64,000 nt of DNA from Geosiphon pyriformis (GCA_016748015.1 JAAOMT010000503.1:303258-367257), one strand, 5' to 3'. Shown: positions 1-11,500, counted from the stretch's first letter. A program made the numbers and translations. Notes: generated by a model not told the origin, from the letters alone.

Positions 1-834
1 ATATTTAATTGCTGATATCCCGCTTTAATTGCAATCAGTCTTTCGTGAGCTCCTCAGTTCTATTTGTGTGATAATGTCACTGTTACACTGAAGGCTTTCT
101 TTTTACTGTTGCGATGTAAGTTATTCTTTAATTCTTGATTGTTGTGTGTGTTTATGTACTCCTTCTCAGAGGCTGAACTGAAATCTACCCACTGTCTGGG
201 GTCTTCTCTGAGGCTATTCTTGCAATTGCCTGATGTGTTTCTCTAATCTAGAAACACAGAATGTTAATGGTCTTTAGCGCTTTTCTAATTCTCACAATAA
301 AGCTTTTATCAATTAGTAACAACGTGAATAATCTTGATCAAGGATTATTCTTCCAAGGGTTTCAGTTGATGAATGATAGTTTCATTCAATAAATAATACA
401 AGTAAGTTTCTTAATACTTTGGGTTGTAATAGTTCAGTTTTAAATATTTCTTTTTGATTTTTAAAGGTTTCTTGGGATATTTAATTTGAAAGTATGATTT
501 AAAGTGGAGTTTGTTGGATAAAATTGGATCTATTGCTTAATAAGTTATGATTTTTATTACTTGATTGATTCTTTCCCAATATTAAAACTACTGTATATAT
601 ACATGTTTGTAGTTCTACGAGAAAATACTTTCTTTTTGATATTTCAACCTGGTGCTTGCTGCTATCACCAGTTGGTGTTGGCTGCTATTATGAACTGGTG
701 CTTGCCACTATCACGAGATGGTGTTTGCTACTATGTTAATCATTACCTTTCTAAGATTATTACTGTGCTATATTATAATTGAATAGTTTGTATTATTTTT
801 ATGATTTTTTTTGCTAAATTTTTAAACTGTAATA
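1..834 (-). mobile_element. Partial LTR of a fifth LTR-retroelement family (inferred)
   Basis: No protein is recognisable. Three things make this look like an LTR read on the minus strand. A TATATATA box (594-601) lies in a context similar to the TATA region of the A and B LTRs. An imperfect tandem repeat of about 20-30 bp around the sequence CTGGTGCTTGC (about 645-740) sits just upstream of that box on the minus strand. The right edge ends CTGTAATA, close to the CTGTAACA end of the other LTRs, exactly where homology of C1 to C2 stops (after 834). The left end is outside the window, so full LTR versus solo LTR cannot be decided. Confidence 0.45.
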
Positions 835-3502
835 CCAGGTTTTTTATCAAAGGTTCTTCTAAGAATATCATAGTAGGACCAGCAGATCAGCTTGCCATTT
901 ACCATAATTTTTTTTTGTCAACTTTAATATTGTCTAGTGGCTTGCTGTTGCTAATAAAGATAGTATAGACAAGTTCAGCAGTTTCTTCTTGTTTTTCTTA
1001 ATCTTCTTCTTTATTGCTCTTATTATTATCTGATTCATCTGATTGTTTTTCTTCTTGGTTCTGCTTGGATACTAAAGGAGTTGTCCAATGATAGCACTTA
1101 ACCACAATGAGTTTCTCACCACATTTGATGATTAGTTTACAGAGTTTATAATCAAGCAAGGTTTTTGCTTTCTTAAACCATTCATTGTTAATTATTATGG
1201 TGTATTCTTTTGCTTCAGATACTTTCATGTTAGTTTCAATGCTGATATCATTGATTCAGACAGGAACAATTTTGGCTATGTCCAGACCTTTTTTCTTGTT
1301 ACCATGTACATTGGTCATTGGTTTTGTAAATGGTTCATCAATCTTTCTGCCAATTGCTTCTAAGAAGTGTTTGGCAATGATGCTAACAGATAATTCACTG
1401 TCCAGGATCAGATCAATGAAATAACCAGCCACTTGAGCTTTACAAATAAGAGAAGTAACATTGCTGTTGTTAGCAAATCCAGCTTGGCATGGACATTTGT
1501 TAATCTTTGGTGTCTTTTTTTTGGAAATTAAAAATTTGCAAAGATTTTTTCTGAATTGGGGATAGGTCATTAACTGGCCAAAAGTAATGTAAACAAACAT
1601 TTTTATGAAATCTTTAACAACAGAATAGGGTTCAGATTTTTGTACAATTTCTGGGAGTTCTAACTTTGAAAAATTTTTAAAAACTTTAGTCTTTGGTGGT
1701 TCATTGTTATTAACAGTTGATTTAGATGTCTTGTTTGGGTCCAGAACAAAATCAACCTTGGCTTTTTTCTTTTTTTTGGTTGATTTAGAGGTGTTGATTG
1801 CTAGTTCATCCATATTATGGTTATCATTAGTTAGATTAAAAGCATAAAAAGAGTTTTCTTCTAGTTGGCTTGCACTTTTATTTTTTAAAAATGTGCCTAT
1901 TAGTTTAAAGGCTAATAAACAGTGGCTTCAACTAAAAGATCTTCTCCAAAGAAATTAATGTTGGCATAATTAGGTCTTTGGTTGGGGACATTATTGTTGA
2001 TAATTCTGTTGTTTTGATTGTTATTGTTTCTGAAGGCTGGAGAAAACAGAAGAGGATTGTTACAATCTTTGAAGAAATATTCAATTAATCCACAATAATA
2101 ACACACATATGGGCCACAATTTTGTTGTCTTTAATAAGAGAGTTGTTAGAGTTGATTAAAATGAGGTTCAAATCTGGGTCTTTGGGGTTGTTGATTTTCT
2201 TTGACTGCTTGAGCTAAGAGTTCCAGTAACCAGGCAAAATTAACTGTAAGTCTATCTATTAACTGTCTATTTGGGTCTTAAGTTTGGACAGCAAAAAAGG
2301 TAGCAGCCATTTGGGAAGCAGAAGCCATAACAGGAGCAGGAGCAAAAACTGGAAGTATAAATCCCAAGTGCATTTTTTGGTTGTCTTCAATTTGTTGAAC
2401 AAGTTTAATGGCCATGTCTATTGTGAAATTGTCTTTCAGGACCAAGAGAGACCAAAGAGCATAGAACAGATCTGTTCTTAATTTTTTTGTAAAGGAATGA
2501 ATCTTTTGCTTTTCTGTCCAGTTTTTTTCAGAGTTTACTCTTTTAATTAACTTTCTGATGGCTTTGGCATATTCAGTTACCACTTCATTAGGATCTTGGG
2601 TTCTTTTTTCTAGTTCCATGTGCCATTTAGATATCAAGATAAGAGTTCTAAATTTTATTTCAAATTGGATAGTAAAAGAGGTGTTGTCTTCTCTGGCATT
2701 TGCTGGTGCCCATCTAATGATTTTTTGCTAAGTGTTGACATTGGTTTTTTGTAAGAACCAAGTAGCAGGAGAGTCTTGAAAGTAGCCACCAATAATTTAG
2801 AACTTATATTTATTATCATATTGGTTGGCTGTGGCAGCTCTTTCAAAGTCATCCAACCATTTAATTAGATCTTGTGCATCATCTTTAAACAAAAATAATG
2901 AAGTGTTGTTTCTTCTTTCCAAAGCAGTTTATATGCCTTGGAGGACAATCAGAATGTTTTGTTGCATAAGATCATTAGCCATTGGTTTAGGAGTTACTGT
3001 TTGAGTAAAATAATCTGATTTATTTGAAAAGAAATCAAAAACAGAAACAGTTTGATAGCATTCTTTTTCTGTTTTAAGAGGAGTTTTAGTTAATTGATGA
3101 GCAGCAATCCAAGTATGGATTTGATAATTCAGATATTTGAAATCAAAGGGCTGTTGTTCAAAGGTTGTAAAATATAAAAGCTGATTAATACTGTTGTTTC
3201 TTTCTTCAAGGTTGTCTTTAAAATAAGCTTGATCAAAGTAATAAGTTGTATAGGCTGTATAGATTTCAGCTGAATGTTCATTCAAGAACCAGTTCCAAAA
3301 GTCTTAGAATTGTCTGCTGGATTGTTTTTCAATGAAGAAGCAAATCAAGCAGAAGGGCAAAAGATTGAATTCAATAAAGTCTAGATTATTTTTGTTGTGT
3401 GCTTCAAAGTGTTTTTCTGATTGTTGTGGCAGATATGAATAATTACCCATACAATAGGAAACAGAGTAAATTTTGACAACCTCACAGAAAGCACCACTTT
3501 TA
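835..3502 (-). mobile_element. Ty3-like element C1, internal fragment (gag to protease)
   Basis: This is the internal part of a Ty3/gypsy-type element whose 5' LTR is the shared LTR at 3,503-4,210. It is collinear with the gag-protease region of C2 (17,460-20,139). The part encoding RT, RNase H and integrase would lie to the left and is cut off at 834, where an LTR of another family begins. The sequence next to the LTR contains TGGTGCTTTCTGTGAGG on the minus strand, which matches the primer-binding-site position of the other elements in the window. Confidence 0.8.
998..3450 (-). pseudogene. Ty3-like gag-protease remnant (element C1)
   Basis: Broken gag-protease reading frame starting at a Met near 3,450. 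Fragments in order are: gag N-terminus (3,450-2,929), gag core (2,637-2,278, ending in an alanine/proline-rich stretch), a CCHC-type zinc knuckle (around 2,106-2,060, CYYCGLIEYFFKDC, in which the expected His is Tyr), a lysine-rich linker, and a retroviral-type aspartic protease (around 1,430-1,260). The protease active site reads LILDSE instead of the usual D-S/T-G, so it should be inactive. Several frameshifts and stops separate the pieces. The homologous region of C2 carries the same order of parts. Confidence 0.75.
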
Positions 3503-4210
3503 TGTTATGAGTTGAAGTAACAAGCTAATGGATAGCAAGAGAGAACAGAATTGTAGGGTAATAAAAGAAATCAAAGAGAATTCAACTTCAAAAAGCAAAT
3601 TGAATAAGTATGAATTCAATGTGTGAAATCAGTCTCATAAAATATCTCAGTCACTATGCTTTTCAAAGGATAACCAAGAATTTGAAAGTAAAAGAATAGT
3701 TCATACTGTCAACAAATGATCACATACTGGTATAATTCTATGCCTTACATCAGCACTCTTAGAATTCAATATCAGGTATCAAATGTACTCTTTAGTCATG
3801 TTTTATTCAATAATTTTCAAATGCTGCAATTACACATTTCAAGAAAAGAGTAAAAAATAACCAACAAGTAATTTTTTATTCTAAAATATTCAGATACTTG
3901 AAAGTAGAGAAAAAAAAATTAACAATAAGAAAATGATTGAGATGAAAGTTGTTATTTTTATTTCTTTGATTTTTGATATGCTTTTCTACAGCTAAGAGAT
4001 TCATTGCTTATATAGCTATCAAAAGTGGTCAATGATCAAGTCAATGATTAGGTCAATAATCAGATCAATAATCAGATCATTGATCAAGTCAATGGTCAGG
4101 TCATTGATCAGATCAATGATTGCTTTTTAAAAATAGAGTGGCTAATTTATATAACATTAGTGGCTAATACATGTAATAATTAATAAAAAGTATAAGTTTC
4201 AACCATAACA
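3503..4210 (-). repeat. LTR shared by C1 and C2
   Basis: 708-bp LTR bounded by the inverted ends TGTTAT...ATAACA. Its left flank matches the internal sequence beside the right C2 LTR (primer-binding region), so it is a 5' LTR for C1. Its right flank is the end of the C2 integrase reading frame plus a short purine-rich stretch on the minus strand, so it is also the 3' LTR of C2. It holds a roughly 11-bp tandem repeat rich in TGATCA-like palindromes (4,029-4,121). Just downstream on the minus strand is a TATATAA box (about 4,008-4,014). Confidence 0.8.
4029..4121 (-). repeat. Palindromic minisatellite in C-family LTR, upstream of TATA
   Basis: About eight to nine degenerate copies of an 11-bp unit like GATCAATGATC. 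It lies immediately upstream (minus strand) of a TATATAA box. The other C2 LTR keeps only about four copies (20,634-20,680). Confidence 0.7.
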
Positions 4211-6342
4211 ATACCTCTATTTTAAGAATAGTGTATTTATTTATACTTGATTTTTGCTGATTATTTGAGTCAGTATTATTACAACAGGCAACCAATCAGG
4301 TTGTTTATGATATTTCTTAAGTTGTGTACCATGAACAGAACAATCATTGAAAATTGTTCCAGATTGATTTTGAAAAATATAAAAACCATTGTTCAAAACT
4401 TTGTTGACTAAAAAAAGTTTTTTTCATCAGCTAGAGAATTTATTACCATAAATATTGTCTCTGTTTAAATGATATTCTATTACTAAGTTATCAACATTTA
4501 AGGAAAGTGTTTTATAAGTTTTTTTTTTCTCAAGCTTTTCTTAGAACTGTTTTATTTTTTTAAAGACAATTATTCATGTTTTTATTAAAGAGTCAAGAAT
4601 AGTACCAAGTTTTTTTTGCAAAATGTCTTTATAATTTTTTATTGTGATTTTTTTAAAGAGTATTGTTTCAATATCAGTTTCTATTGATAGTGTTGCCATG
4701 TATTCATAGAGTAAATAAAAAGATTCATAACTTGTTATGTTATGATTTACAGTTTTATAATCAAACAAAGCTAAAAGCAGTACTTTGTCTCATAAGTTTG
4801 TTTCTTCACTGGTTTTGGCTAAAGTTTCACATAATGTTCTATTGAAACGTTCTACTAGGCCATTTGTTTAAGGGTGGTAAAGGGAGAAAAGTTTATGATA
4901 TATTCCTATTTTCCTACAAAGTTCTTCAATCAGTGTACTGAGAAAAGCTCTTCTTTTATCAAATAAAAGTTCTTTAGAACAGCCATAATGGCAAATAATA
5001 TCTTCATAAATGAAGTTGGCTATTGAGACTGCTGTTTGGTCTGAAGTGGCTTTTGTTTCTACTTACTTTGTAAAATAGTCAGTAACTGTGATAATGTATC
5101 TATTGCCATCAAGAGTTATTGTTAAGAGTCCAATAACATCTATACCAATTTTATCAAATGGTTGGCCAACAGAGATTGGATGGATATCTTCTTTCCAGTT
5201 GGGTTTTTTTTTTTTTTGACAGGTGTTACAGATTTTGATGTATTCAGCAATGTCTTTTTCTAAGATAGGCTAATAATAACAAGCTAAAGTTTTCTGAATT
5301 GTTTTTGTTTTTCCAAAGTGTCCAGTTAATAAATTAGTGTATATATTGTAGATCACAATTTCTCTTTCTTTAAATCTAATAACTCTTTGGGAGTAGTCAA
5401 GATTTTTTCTATTTTTTTTATATAGTTGGTTCTGGCAAATCAAATAGAAATTTGATTGTTTATGTAAATGTTCTCTTTGCTGTCTAGTGTATTCTGGTAG
5501 GTATTGTTCTTTATCCAAAAATTCTATTAAGGCAAAGTAGTTGTCCAAGTTCATTATTGTGTTTGTTTATAGAGGTATTACTAATAATTAAGTTGGTTTG
5601 GTTAAAAAGTTGTACTATTATTGGATGGTAAGTCTAGAAAGAGCATTAGTGTTTTAATAATTTGCTCTTTTGTGGTGTTAAATATCATAGTTAAATTCAT
5701 CTAGGTGAAGTATTCAGCAAGTTATTCATTTGTGTTCTAGCTTCTTTTTATTATGCAATTAAACCAAGGCTTAATGATCTGTTACTACTAGGAATTTTAC
5801 ACCAAGAAAATATTGATTCTAGTATCTAGTAGTCCAAACTACTGTCAAGCATTCTTGTTCAGTAACTAAATAGTTCTTTTCTGCTGGTGTGAGGATTCTA
5901 TTGACATATACTATAGCATGTTTTCTGCTATTTTCATTTTTTTGTAAGAGAATAGCATCAAGTCCATAGTCAGATGTATTAGTGTATAAAATAAAAGGTT
6001 AATCCAGGTCAGATTGTTTAAGAATTAATTCAGTAACAAGTTTTTCTTTCAAAGTTTCAAAAGCTTTTTGTTGATGAGTGCTTTAGTAATAATTGACATT
6101 TTTTTTGAGTAGCTAATTGAGAGAAAAGGCAATTTTAGAAAAATTTTTGATAAATTTACAATAGTAAAAAACCAAACCAAAAAAAGAATATAGTTCAAGA
6201 ACATTCATTGATTGTCTAATATTTTGAACTTTTTCAACTTTAGCTGGATCAGAGAAAATTCTATCTTTTGTAATAAGATAACCAAAAAACTGGGTAGATT
6301 GTTGTCCAAAGAAAAATTTAATTAGATTTATTTTAAGGCCAG
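4211..6342 (-). pseudogene. C2 pol, 3' half: end of RT, RNase H, integrase
   Basis: Decayed pol of a Ty3-like element on the minus strand. 6,342-6,113 carries the RT thumb/connection (FFGQQSTQFFGYLI, then DPAKVEKVQNI). About 6,010-5,640 is RNase H (FTLYTNTSDYGLDAIL, then EKNYLVTEQECLTVVW). 5,554-5,200 is the integrase N-terminal zinc-binding region, ending CNTCQKKKK. The catalytic core (about 5,170-4,850) is badly frameshifted. About 4,420-4,280 is the C-terminal region with a VHGTQLKKYH-like motif. Stops and frameshifts are frequent, so it is not functional. Confidence 0.75.
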
Positions 6343-7441
6343 TGTTATCCGAGTAGAAAAACCAATTCAAAGTTATGAAGAAATGTAATCAAAACATGAC
6401 CAAAACATGACATAATACAGAATAGTATGCAATAATGTTGGATAACATGTTATAACGTAGGATAACGTGTTATAATGCAGAATAACACAGAATAGCACAC
6501 AATAATGTTGGATAAATGCATTATAACAAAGGATAACATGTTATAATGCAGGATAATACAGAATAACATGTAATAATGTCAGATAACGTGTTATAACATA
6601 GAATAACTAGTGATAACATAAAAAAATGAAGCAATAACAGAAATAGTAAAGCAATAGCTAGCAATAGTGAGACAATTGAAAGCAATCCTGTAAAACCAAA
6701 AGAATATATAAAAGCAAATAGTTGTAGAAATTAGAAAAACAGACAGATAGATACAAACCTCTAGACAAGAATCAAATATCCATACCCTTTCATCATTTAT
6801 TATTTTCCCTATTTTATCTTCTGAAATAAACCAATTATTAAAGAAATTAGAATCACAAATTTATGTTTTCGAACTTTGTGGAATTTACATGAATTAACCC
6901 TTGTCTCATATCTTTGTTCTAGAACAGATGCTCTTAGCATAACTGCCTTGAACTATTAACAATTTGGACCAATTGCTCTTGATTACAGCGATTGACGATA
7001 CTAATTTATCTTTTCTTTCTTTTCTTTTTCTTTTTTTTTTCTTTCTTATTTTTTTTGTGGAGCAGCAACATAGTAAAATCAACTGTCTAAGAATAGACTT
7101 TGTGATAGTCTGGTAAAAAAGAAAAGCTCCCTCTAAGTTTTGGATATTAACATTATCTTGTTAACTTACCAGAAGAGTGGAAAGACAATGCCAAACCCTA
7201 ATAACTGCACTTGTTAGCTCAGAGAAGAAAGCTCATATTTACGGAAAACGTTGTAATCGATGAAAAACAAACTCTGTGCCTTATAACCAAAGAACTCAAT
7301 AGGTAAAATTACATCCAGAAATAGATCTTCAGAGACTGATAATCAAGACTAAGCCAACAGAATTACATGGAAGATGTATCATCAATAATTGAGAGCACCA
7401 AATGTTACCATTTTTCATACCCACCAAGTTTATCTGTAACA
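6343..7441 (+). repeat. 5' LTR of element D
   Basis: 1,099-bp LTR, near-identical in layout to 15,500-16,587. U3 begins about 50 bp before a long tandem array built on GGATAACATGTTATAA-like units (about 6,399-6,607). A TATATAAAAG box (6,705-6,714) follows the array. Differences from the 3' LTR that I inspected are mostly transitions. Confidence 0.9.
6399..6607 (+). repeat. Minisatellite of ATAACATGTTAT palindromes in D LTR
   Basis: Tandem, degenerate units containing the perfect palindrome ATAACATGTTAT or one-base variants, with related CAGAATAAC units. The same array occurs in the 3' LTR (about 15,555-15,770) and the solo LTR (about 41,225-41,360). Its position just 5' of the TATA box suggests upstream regulatory sites; that role is inferred. 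Confidence 0.75.
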
Positions 7442-7462
7442 TTTGGTGCTCCCTGTGAGGTT
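7442..7462 (+). promoter_or_regulatory. Primer-binding site of element D
   Basis: TGGTGCTCCCTGTGAGG begins 2 nt after the LTR and starts with the TGG expected of a complement to a tRNA 3' CCA end. Elements A and B have nearly the same sequence at the same place. The primer tRNA was not identified. Confidence 0.65.
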
Positions 7463-7648
7463 ATAAATCCACAAAGACAGCACACCCTAGAGATACACAA
7501 AAGTGGTAACTATTAGAACAATAGGAAAGAATCACTTCTTGTACAGAAGAGCACTATTTCAATACTTTCAAAAAATCTAGGAATCCCAGCAGAAACCACC
7601 ATCACAGAAAGTGATTTTTGCAACTATATCAACACAAAGATCAACTGC

Positions 7649-8302
7649 TTGTTAGGCCATGCAACTGACACAGGAAAACTTGGAGAACAAATTCATCAAA
7701 GTTTATTAAGATACTCAACAACTATCACTACTCAAGCAATCACTGAAACCCTACACATAGTCAATACAGACATTAAACACTACATGACAAAACAATTCCC
7801 TCAAATACAACAACCAGTAGAATCCAATCCAGAGGAATATAAATACAGACCCAATAATCCCACAACTGCCCAAGACAAATCCATGGTCAACAAGAAACCA
7901 AGGGTCCTCTCCCCAACAACTCTATCATATTATCAGATACTTCAAAGTAGAATTGTATTTAATCCACCCCCAGAAATCCAGTTGAAAACATCACAAACTC
8001 CTGGAAATCTACACCCTTGGAATCAACACAGTTGGACCAAATCATTAAGAGAATATGGATTGCTGTTTGGAAATTTTATTCCAACAGCTGGTCAAACAGA
8101 AGGAAACACGTTAATTTGGAAACAATTACCAGCACAAAACTCAGCAGAATCAGTATCTTTTCTGATGGAAGAAACAGCTATCTTACAACCTAGTGATTCA
8201 AGTGACAAAGAAAAACAACCAGCATTAGCACCCAGAGAACACTTGAATATGCAGACACCAACCTCCTTAAATATAACCAGTAACACCCCACTCATCAACT
8301 GA
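7649..8302 (+). CDS. Element D leader ORF (N-terminal gag-like protein, 217 aa)
   Basis: Open 217-codon frame at the 5' end of D. It has no domain I recognise. Its first half corresponds to the first ORF of elements A (61,736-61,389) and B (53,824-53,228), sharing a VNTDIKH/EINKEIEH-type helix followed by a basic, proline-rich region. The C-terminal half is Ser/Pro/Gln-rich and looks disordered. It is the longest intact frame in D, and its position before gag suggests an accessory or gag-leader role. The Met at 7,649 is simply the first in the open frame; the true start could be further upstream. Confidence 0.55.
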   Translation: MLGHATDTGKLGEQIHQSLLRYSTTITTQAITETLHIVNTDIKHYMTKQFPQIQQPVESNPEEYKYRPNNPTTAQDKSMVNKKPRVLSPTTLSYYQILQSRIVFNPPPEIQLKTSQTPGNLHPWNQHSWTKSLREYGLLFGNFIPTAGQTEGNTLIWKQLPAQNSAESVSFLMEETAILQPSDSSDKEKQPALAPREHLNMQTPTSLNITSNTPLIN

Positions 8303-8305
8303 ATC

Positions 8306-9080
8306 ATGGCTTACTGAGATATTGCTAAGTTAGAAAAATTCTCAGGGGAAGAAGATAATGCATATTTGTGAATTGTGGAAGCTGAGAAAGCAATCACTGC
8401 CAACAACTGGGATAATGACAGAGCTATTCAAGCACTGCCATTTTTTCTAACTGGAACTGCAGACTCATGATATCAAAGCCTTGCAGAGAAACCAACCGAC
8501 TTTGCTGCTTTTAAATTTGTTTTCCTGCAATACTTTTGTGATCTTAATACTCTTATTAGATTACAAAATCAGTTCAATATCATAAAACAAAAAGACCATG
8601 AAGCAGTAACCACTTATCTTGAATGATTCAACTAAATCTTTCATTAAATCCAAATCATTGAAAGGGATTACTATATTGTGATGCAAATCCTTAACCAATT
8701 TGTCAAAAGATTAAAAAGCAGTCTCTTCTAATCCATAAGACTCCACCATCCAACAAATCTACAAGAAGCAGTCACTTTTGCTTGTAATTTTGAGTTGGCC
8801 AAACAAGAAACAAATCATACTCAAGCTGTTAACTTAGCCATCAATAGAATCTCTGACATTGACGCAAAAATAACCCAATTAAGTGAAAAATTAACAAAAA
8901 AAATTAAGGGCTTCTTAGCCAAAACTGCAGAAACTTACCGACTACCACAATGGAGAGAAAATAACAACAACAGCAGATATCAATAGCAACAGAACCATCA
9001 ACAACAGTAACAATCTTGGAGATCTGATCTCCACAACTGTTACTACTGCCAGAAACCTGGACACATTGCTTAGGACTACA
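8306..9080 (+). pseudogene. Element D gag and zinc knuckle (broken)
   Basis: Begins at MAY around 8,306, followed by KLEKFSGEEDNA and a gag capsid-like core with AITANNWDNDRAI, TGTADS and QYFCDLNT, matching element A gag (60,742-60,386). The frame is cut by stops, mainly TGA. A nucleocapsid zinc knuckle follows at about 9,031-9,075, reading CYYCQKPGHIA then D-Y. The final Cys is replaced by Tyr (TGC to TAC would explain it), so the knuckle has lost a zinc ligand. Confidence 0.75.
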
Positions 9081-9577
9081 GAAAGAAGATCATGGACTAA
9101 AATCAAGGAAACCAATACCAGCAACCAAGATATCAGCAAAACATAGTATCCCAATATCTCATACTTCAAAATCAACTGCTCCAATACACACAACAAGTTC
9201 TGTACACTCAACCACCACCCCAAAATTATTATCAACTACCACCAATGACACAAACAATCTCTCACTATCCAACTCCCCTTTACAGCCCGTCCAGACTTCA
9301 AGCTATAGACTATAATCAGAGATGGAGGAATTCCAACAACAATCAGGTGCAAACCAACAATGAACTGTTTTGACCAATCTCTTGTGGTCCTGCCCAATCT
9401 TGACCAGCACCAACTGGATACCCAAATCAAGCTTCCTATCTCAGTCTCACAAAAGACCAGGGTTTTGATAAATCTACATCCATGGAAAGAAGGAATGTAG
9501 AGTAAATCTCCAAACCTTCCAAGCAAACAAAAAGCAATATCCCACCAGCCACTATTACTGAAGACACCACCTTAGCC

Positions 9578-9976
9578 ATGATATTTCCTTTTGACATTGA
9601 TAATTTGAACACTCATAGCCTTTTTAGTGGAACAGTTATCAATCAAGATAAACCAATAATGGCTCTATACACCAATGCCAGAGTTGAAGGAATAGACATT
9701 AAATTAATACTGGATAGTGGATTAGCTGGTAACATAATCACGAAGCAACTTATGGATCAACTAGGTTGCCAAGTAGACTGTGCCACTACTGCCCAGATCA
9801 TTACAGCAGATGGTAACACGAAAACCCCAATAAGAGAAATTGACAACTTCCCCTTCAAGATTAATGGAATCCAGATCTCTATTAAAGTACTCATCACAGA
9901 AACTATTCAATATCAAGCTCTAGTAAGAAATAATTGGTTGTCAAAAGCCAATGCTACTCTCAACTGGAACACTTAA
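9578..9976 (+). CDS. Element D aspartic protease (retropepsin-like)
   Basis: Open frame of 132 codons carrying a retroviral-type aspartic protease. The catalytic motif LILDSGLAGN at about residues 47-56 is intact (D-S-G), followed by IITADGNTKTPI and an ALVRNNW motif typical of the C-terminal strand. In the element it would process the polyprotein. Element A has the same domain with the active site changed to DSR. The domain is flanked by stops, so it is a fragment of the original pol frame. Confidence 0.8.
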   Translation: MIFPFDIDNLNTHSLFSGTVINQDKPIMALYTNARVEGIDIKLILDSGLAGNIITKQLMDQLGCQVDCATTAQIITADGNTKTPIREIDNFPFKINGIQISIKVLITETIQYQALVRNNWLSKANATLNWNT

Positions 9977-10239
9977 GAACTTCAATTCATGTTCAATGGA
10001 CAGCATGCCCAAGTCTCAGCTATGTGTGGATACTTTAAAACCCAACATACCAAGGAACCCCTTATTGAATTCGAAAACACACCACTGCTACCAACCATTG
10101 AGACCTATCAGGTTTCATGAATAAATGATTATTAAATTGAACTATCTCCACCACCAATCTGGAAAAAAAAAAAAAAGGCAGAGCAGAAGAGAAACTCCAA
10201 TTGTCATCACTAGGATATGTAATCTCAGACCAAAGAAAC

Positions 10240-11049
10240 TTATTTTACCAACCTTCAAGACTCATATGTGTCAATTGTGGAAAGAAGCTATTCACTATGG
10301 GTGCATGTATTGAAGACAACAAAGAATAGCCCACTGCCACCAAATACTACTGCAGACTTTGTTTACTAGACAGATTTGGGCAACCAAAACAACAAGATAA
10401 ATGGGACAATACACCATGCCTTACCTGTAGCAAGATCTTGTCAGATGAAGGACTCTGGAATGATGTACCTGACAGAAAAGAGATATGCAACAAAACATGT
10501 CAATATACTATCTTGATCAATGATTGGGTATGAAACAGAACTTTGATCAAGAATGCCTGGAAATAAGCACTTAATTGATTGAACAGGTACCCACATGATA
10601 AACACAAAATATTAAAAATGGCAAGTGCCAAAGCCAAAGGTGCTACACTCAGCAAAATCCAAGAAATCAAAGAAAATCTGTTTGTATCCGAATACAATAG
10701 ACCCAATTACATCACCAAAGAGTTTTTTACTGATGACCCAGATGCATTTCAGGATCATTACTAAGAATTGGCCCTAACCCAAAAAGAACAAGAACAGAGA
10801 CTAACTGACCTAAACACAAAACTATGTGATTATTGTCTGATTTCTTGCTATTTCCAATACTGTGATGAATGTAACCTTATGTTTGATCCACCACCAAGAA
10901 CATTATACCCTATTAACAAACTATTAGAACCCAAAGAAGAAGCCAAGTTAATAGCTGAGGACATGCCATTTCAAGAGCCAAACAAGACTACCGAAACAGA
11001 ACAATACTTCGCATATCCTGATCTTTTCAAAGAATTAAAATTGAAATAG
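10240..11049 (+). pseudogene. Element D cysteine-rich (putative zinc-binding) module
   Basis: Between protease and dUTPase lies a region with repeated paired cysteines. They include CVNCGKKLF-like and YYCRLCLLD motifs at 10,260-10,375, PCLTCSKIL at about 10,415-10,440, and CDYCLISC with YCDECNLMFDPPPR at 10,820-10,900. Element A has the same module in the same order (about 58,640-58,000). The CxxC pairs suggest zinc binding. I do not recognise a named domain. Stops interrupt the frame between 10,310 and 10,760. Confidence 0.5.
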
Positions 11050-11055
11050 TATAGT

Positions 11056-11500
11056 GATAATAATGAAGGAATCTGCCCCCAAAAAGCACATGACACTGAT
11101 GCTGGTTTCAATTTATGATACCCTGGACAATCATTCTTAGTTATAGCCCCATATTTTCTAGTAAGCATAAATCTCAAAATAGCATTAGAAATTCCAGTTA
11201 GTACTATGATACAAGTAGCATCTAGATCTAGCCTTGCAAAGAAAAAAATCGATGTAAAAAGAGGAATTATCAACGCCGAATATACCAGAAATATCATTGT
11301 GATGCTACAGAACAATTTGGATAAGTCCTACAAAATAGAATCACATAACAAAATAGCTCAAGTTATCTTCCTGCCTTTGGTAAAAATACCACAATTAGCT
11401 CTGGTTACTATTTACGAAAAGTTAGGCCTTACTGCCTGAGAAATCAATGGGTTCGGATCAAGTGGAAGAGGAAACGTACCAGTCAATTTCGCAAAGGAAG
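11056..11500 (+). pseudogene. Element D dUTPase-like domain
   Basis: The trimeric dUTPase motifs can be followed in order: AHDTDAGFNL (motif 1), SRSSLAKKK (2), GIINAEYTRNI (3), AQVIFLPLV (4) and, across a TGA stop, NGFGSSGRG (5, the Gly-rich C-terminal arm). dUTPase hydrolyses dUTP and so limits uracil incorporation during DNA synthesis; in retroelements it would protect cDNA. The domain lies between protease and RT, unlike the nucleocapsid/protease placement of some retroviruses. A stop at about 11,110 and the TGA before motif 5 make this copy defective. Element A has a longer open copy. Confidence 0.75.

Noticed and set aside
6399-6607. Regular ~16-bp units resembling a CRISPR-like array
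   Set aside because: Units are contiguous and degenerate with no unique spacers, lie inside an LTR, and the genome is eukaryotic.
8942-9526. Two ~96-codon minus-strand frames opposite element D gag-protease
   Set aside because: They are antisense shadows of the Gln/Asn-rich gag region (poly-Val/Leu from CAA-type codons).
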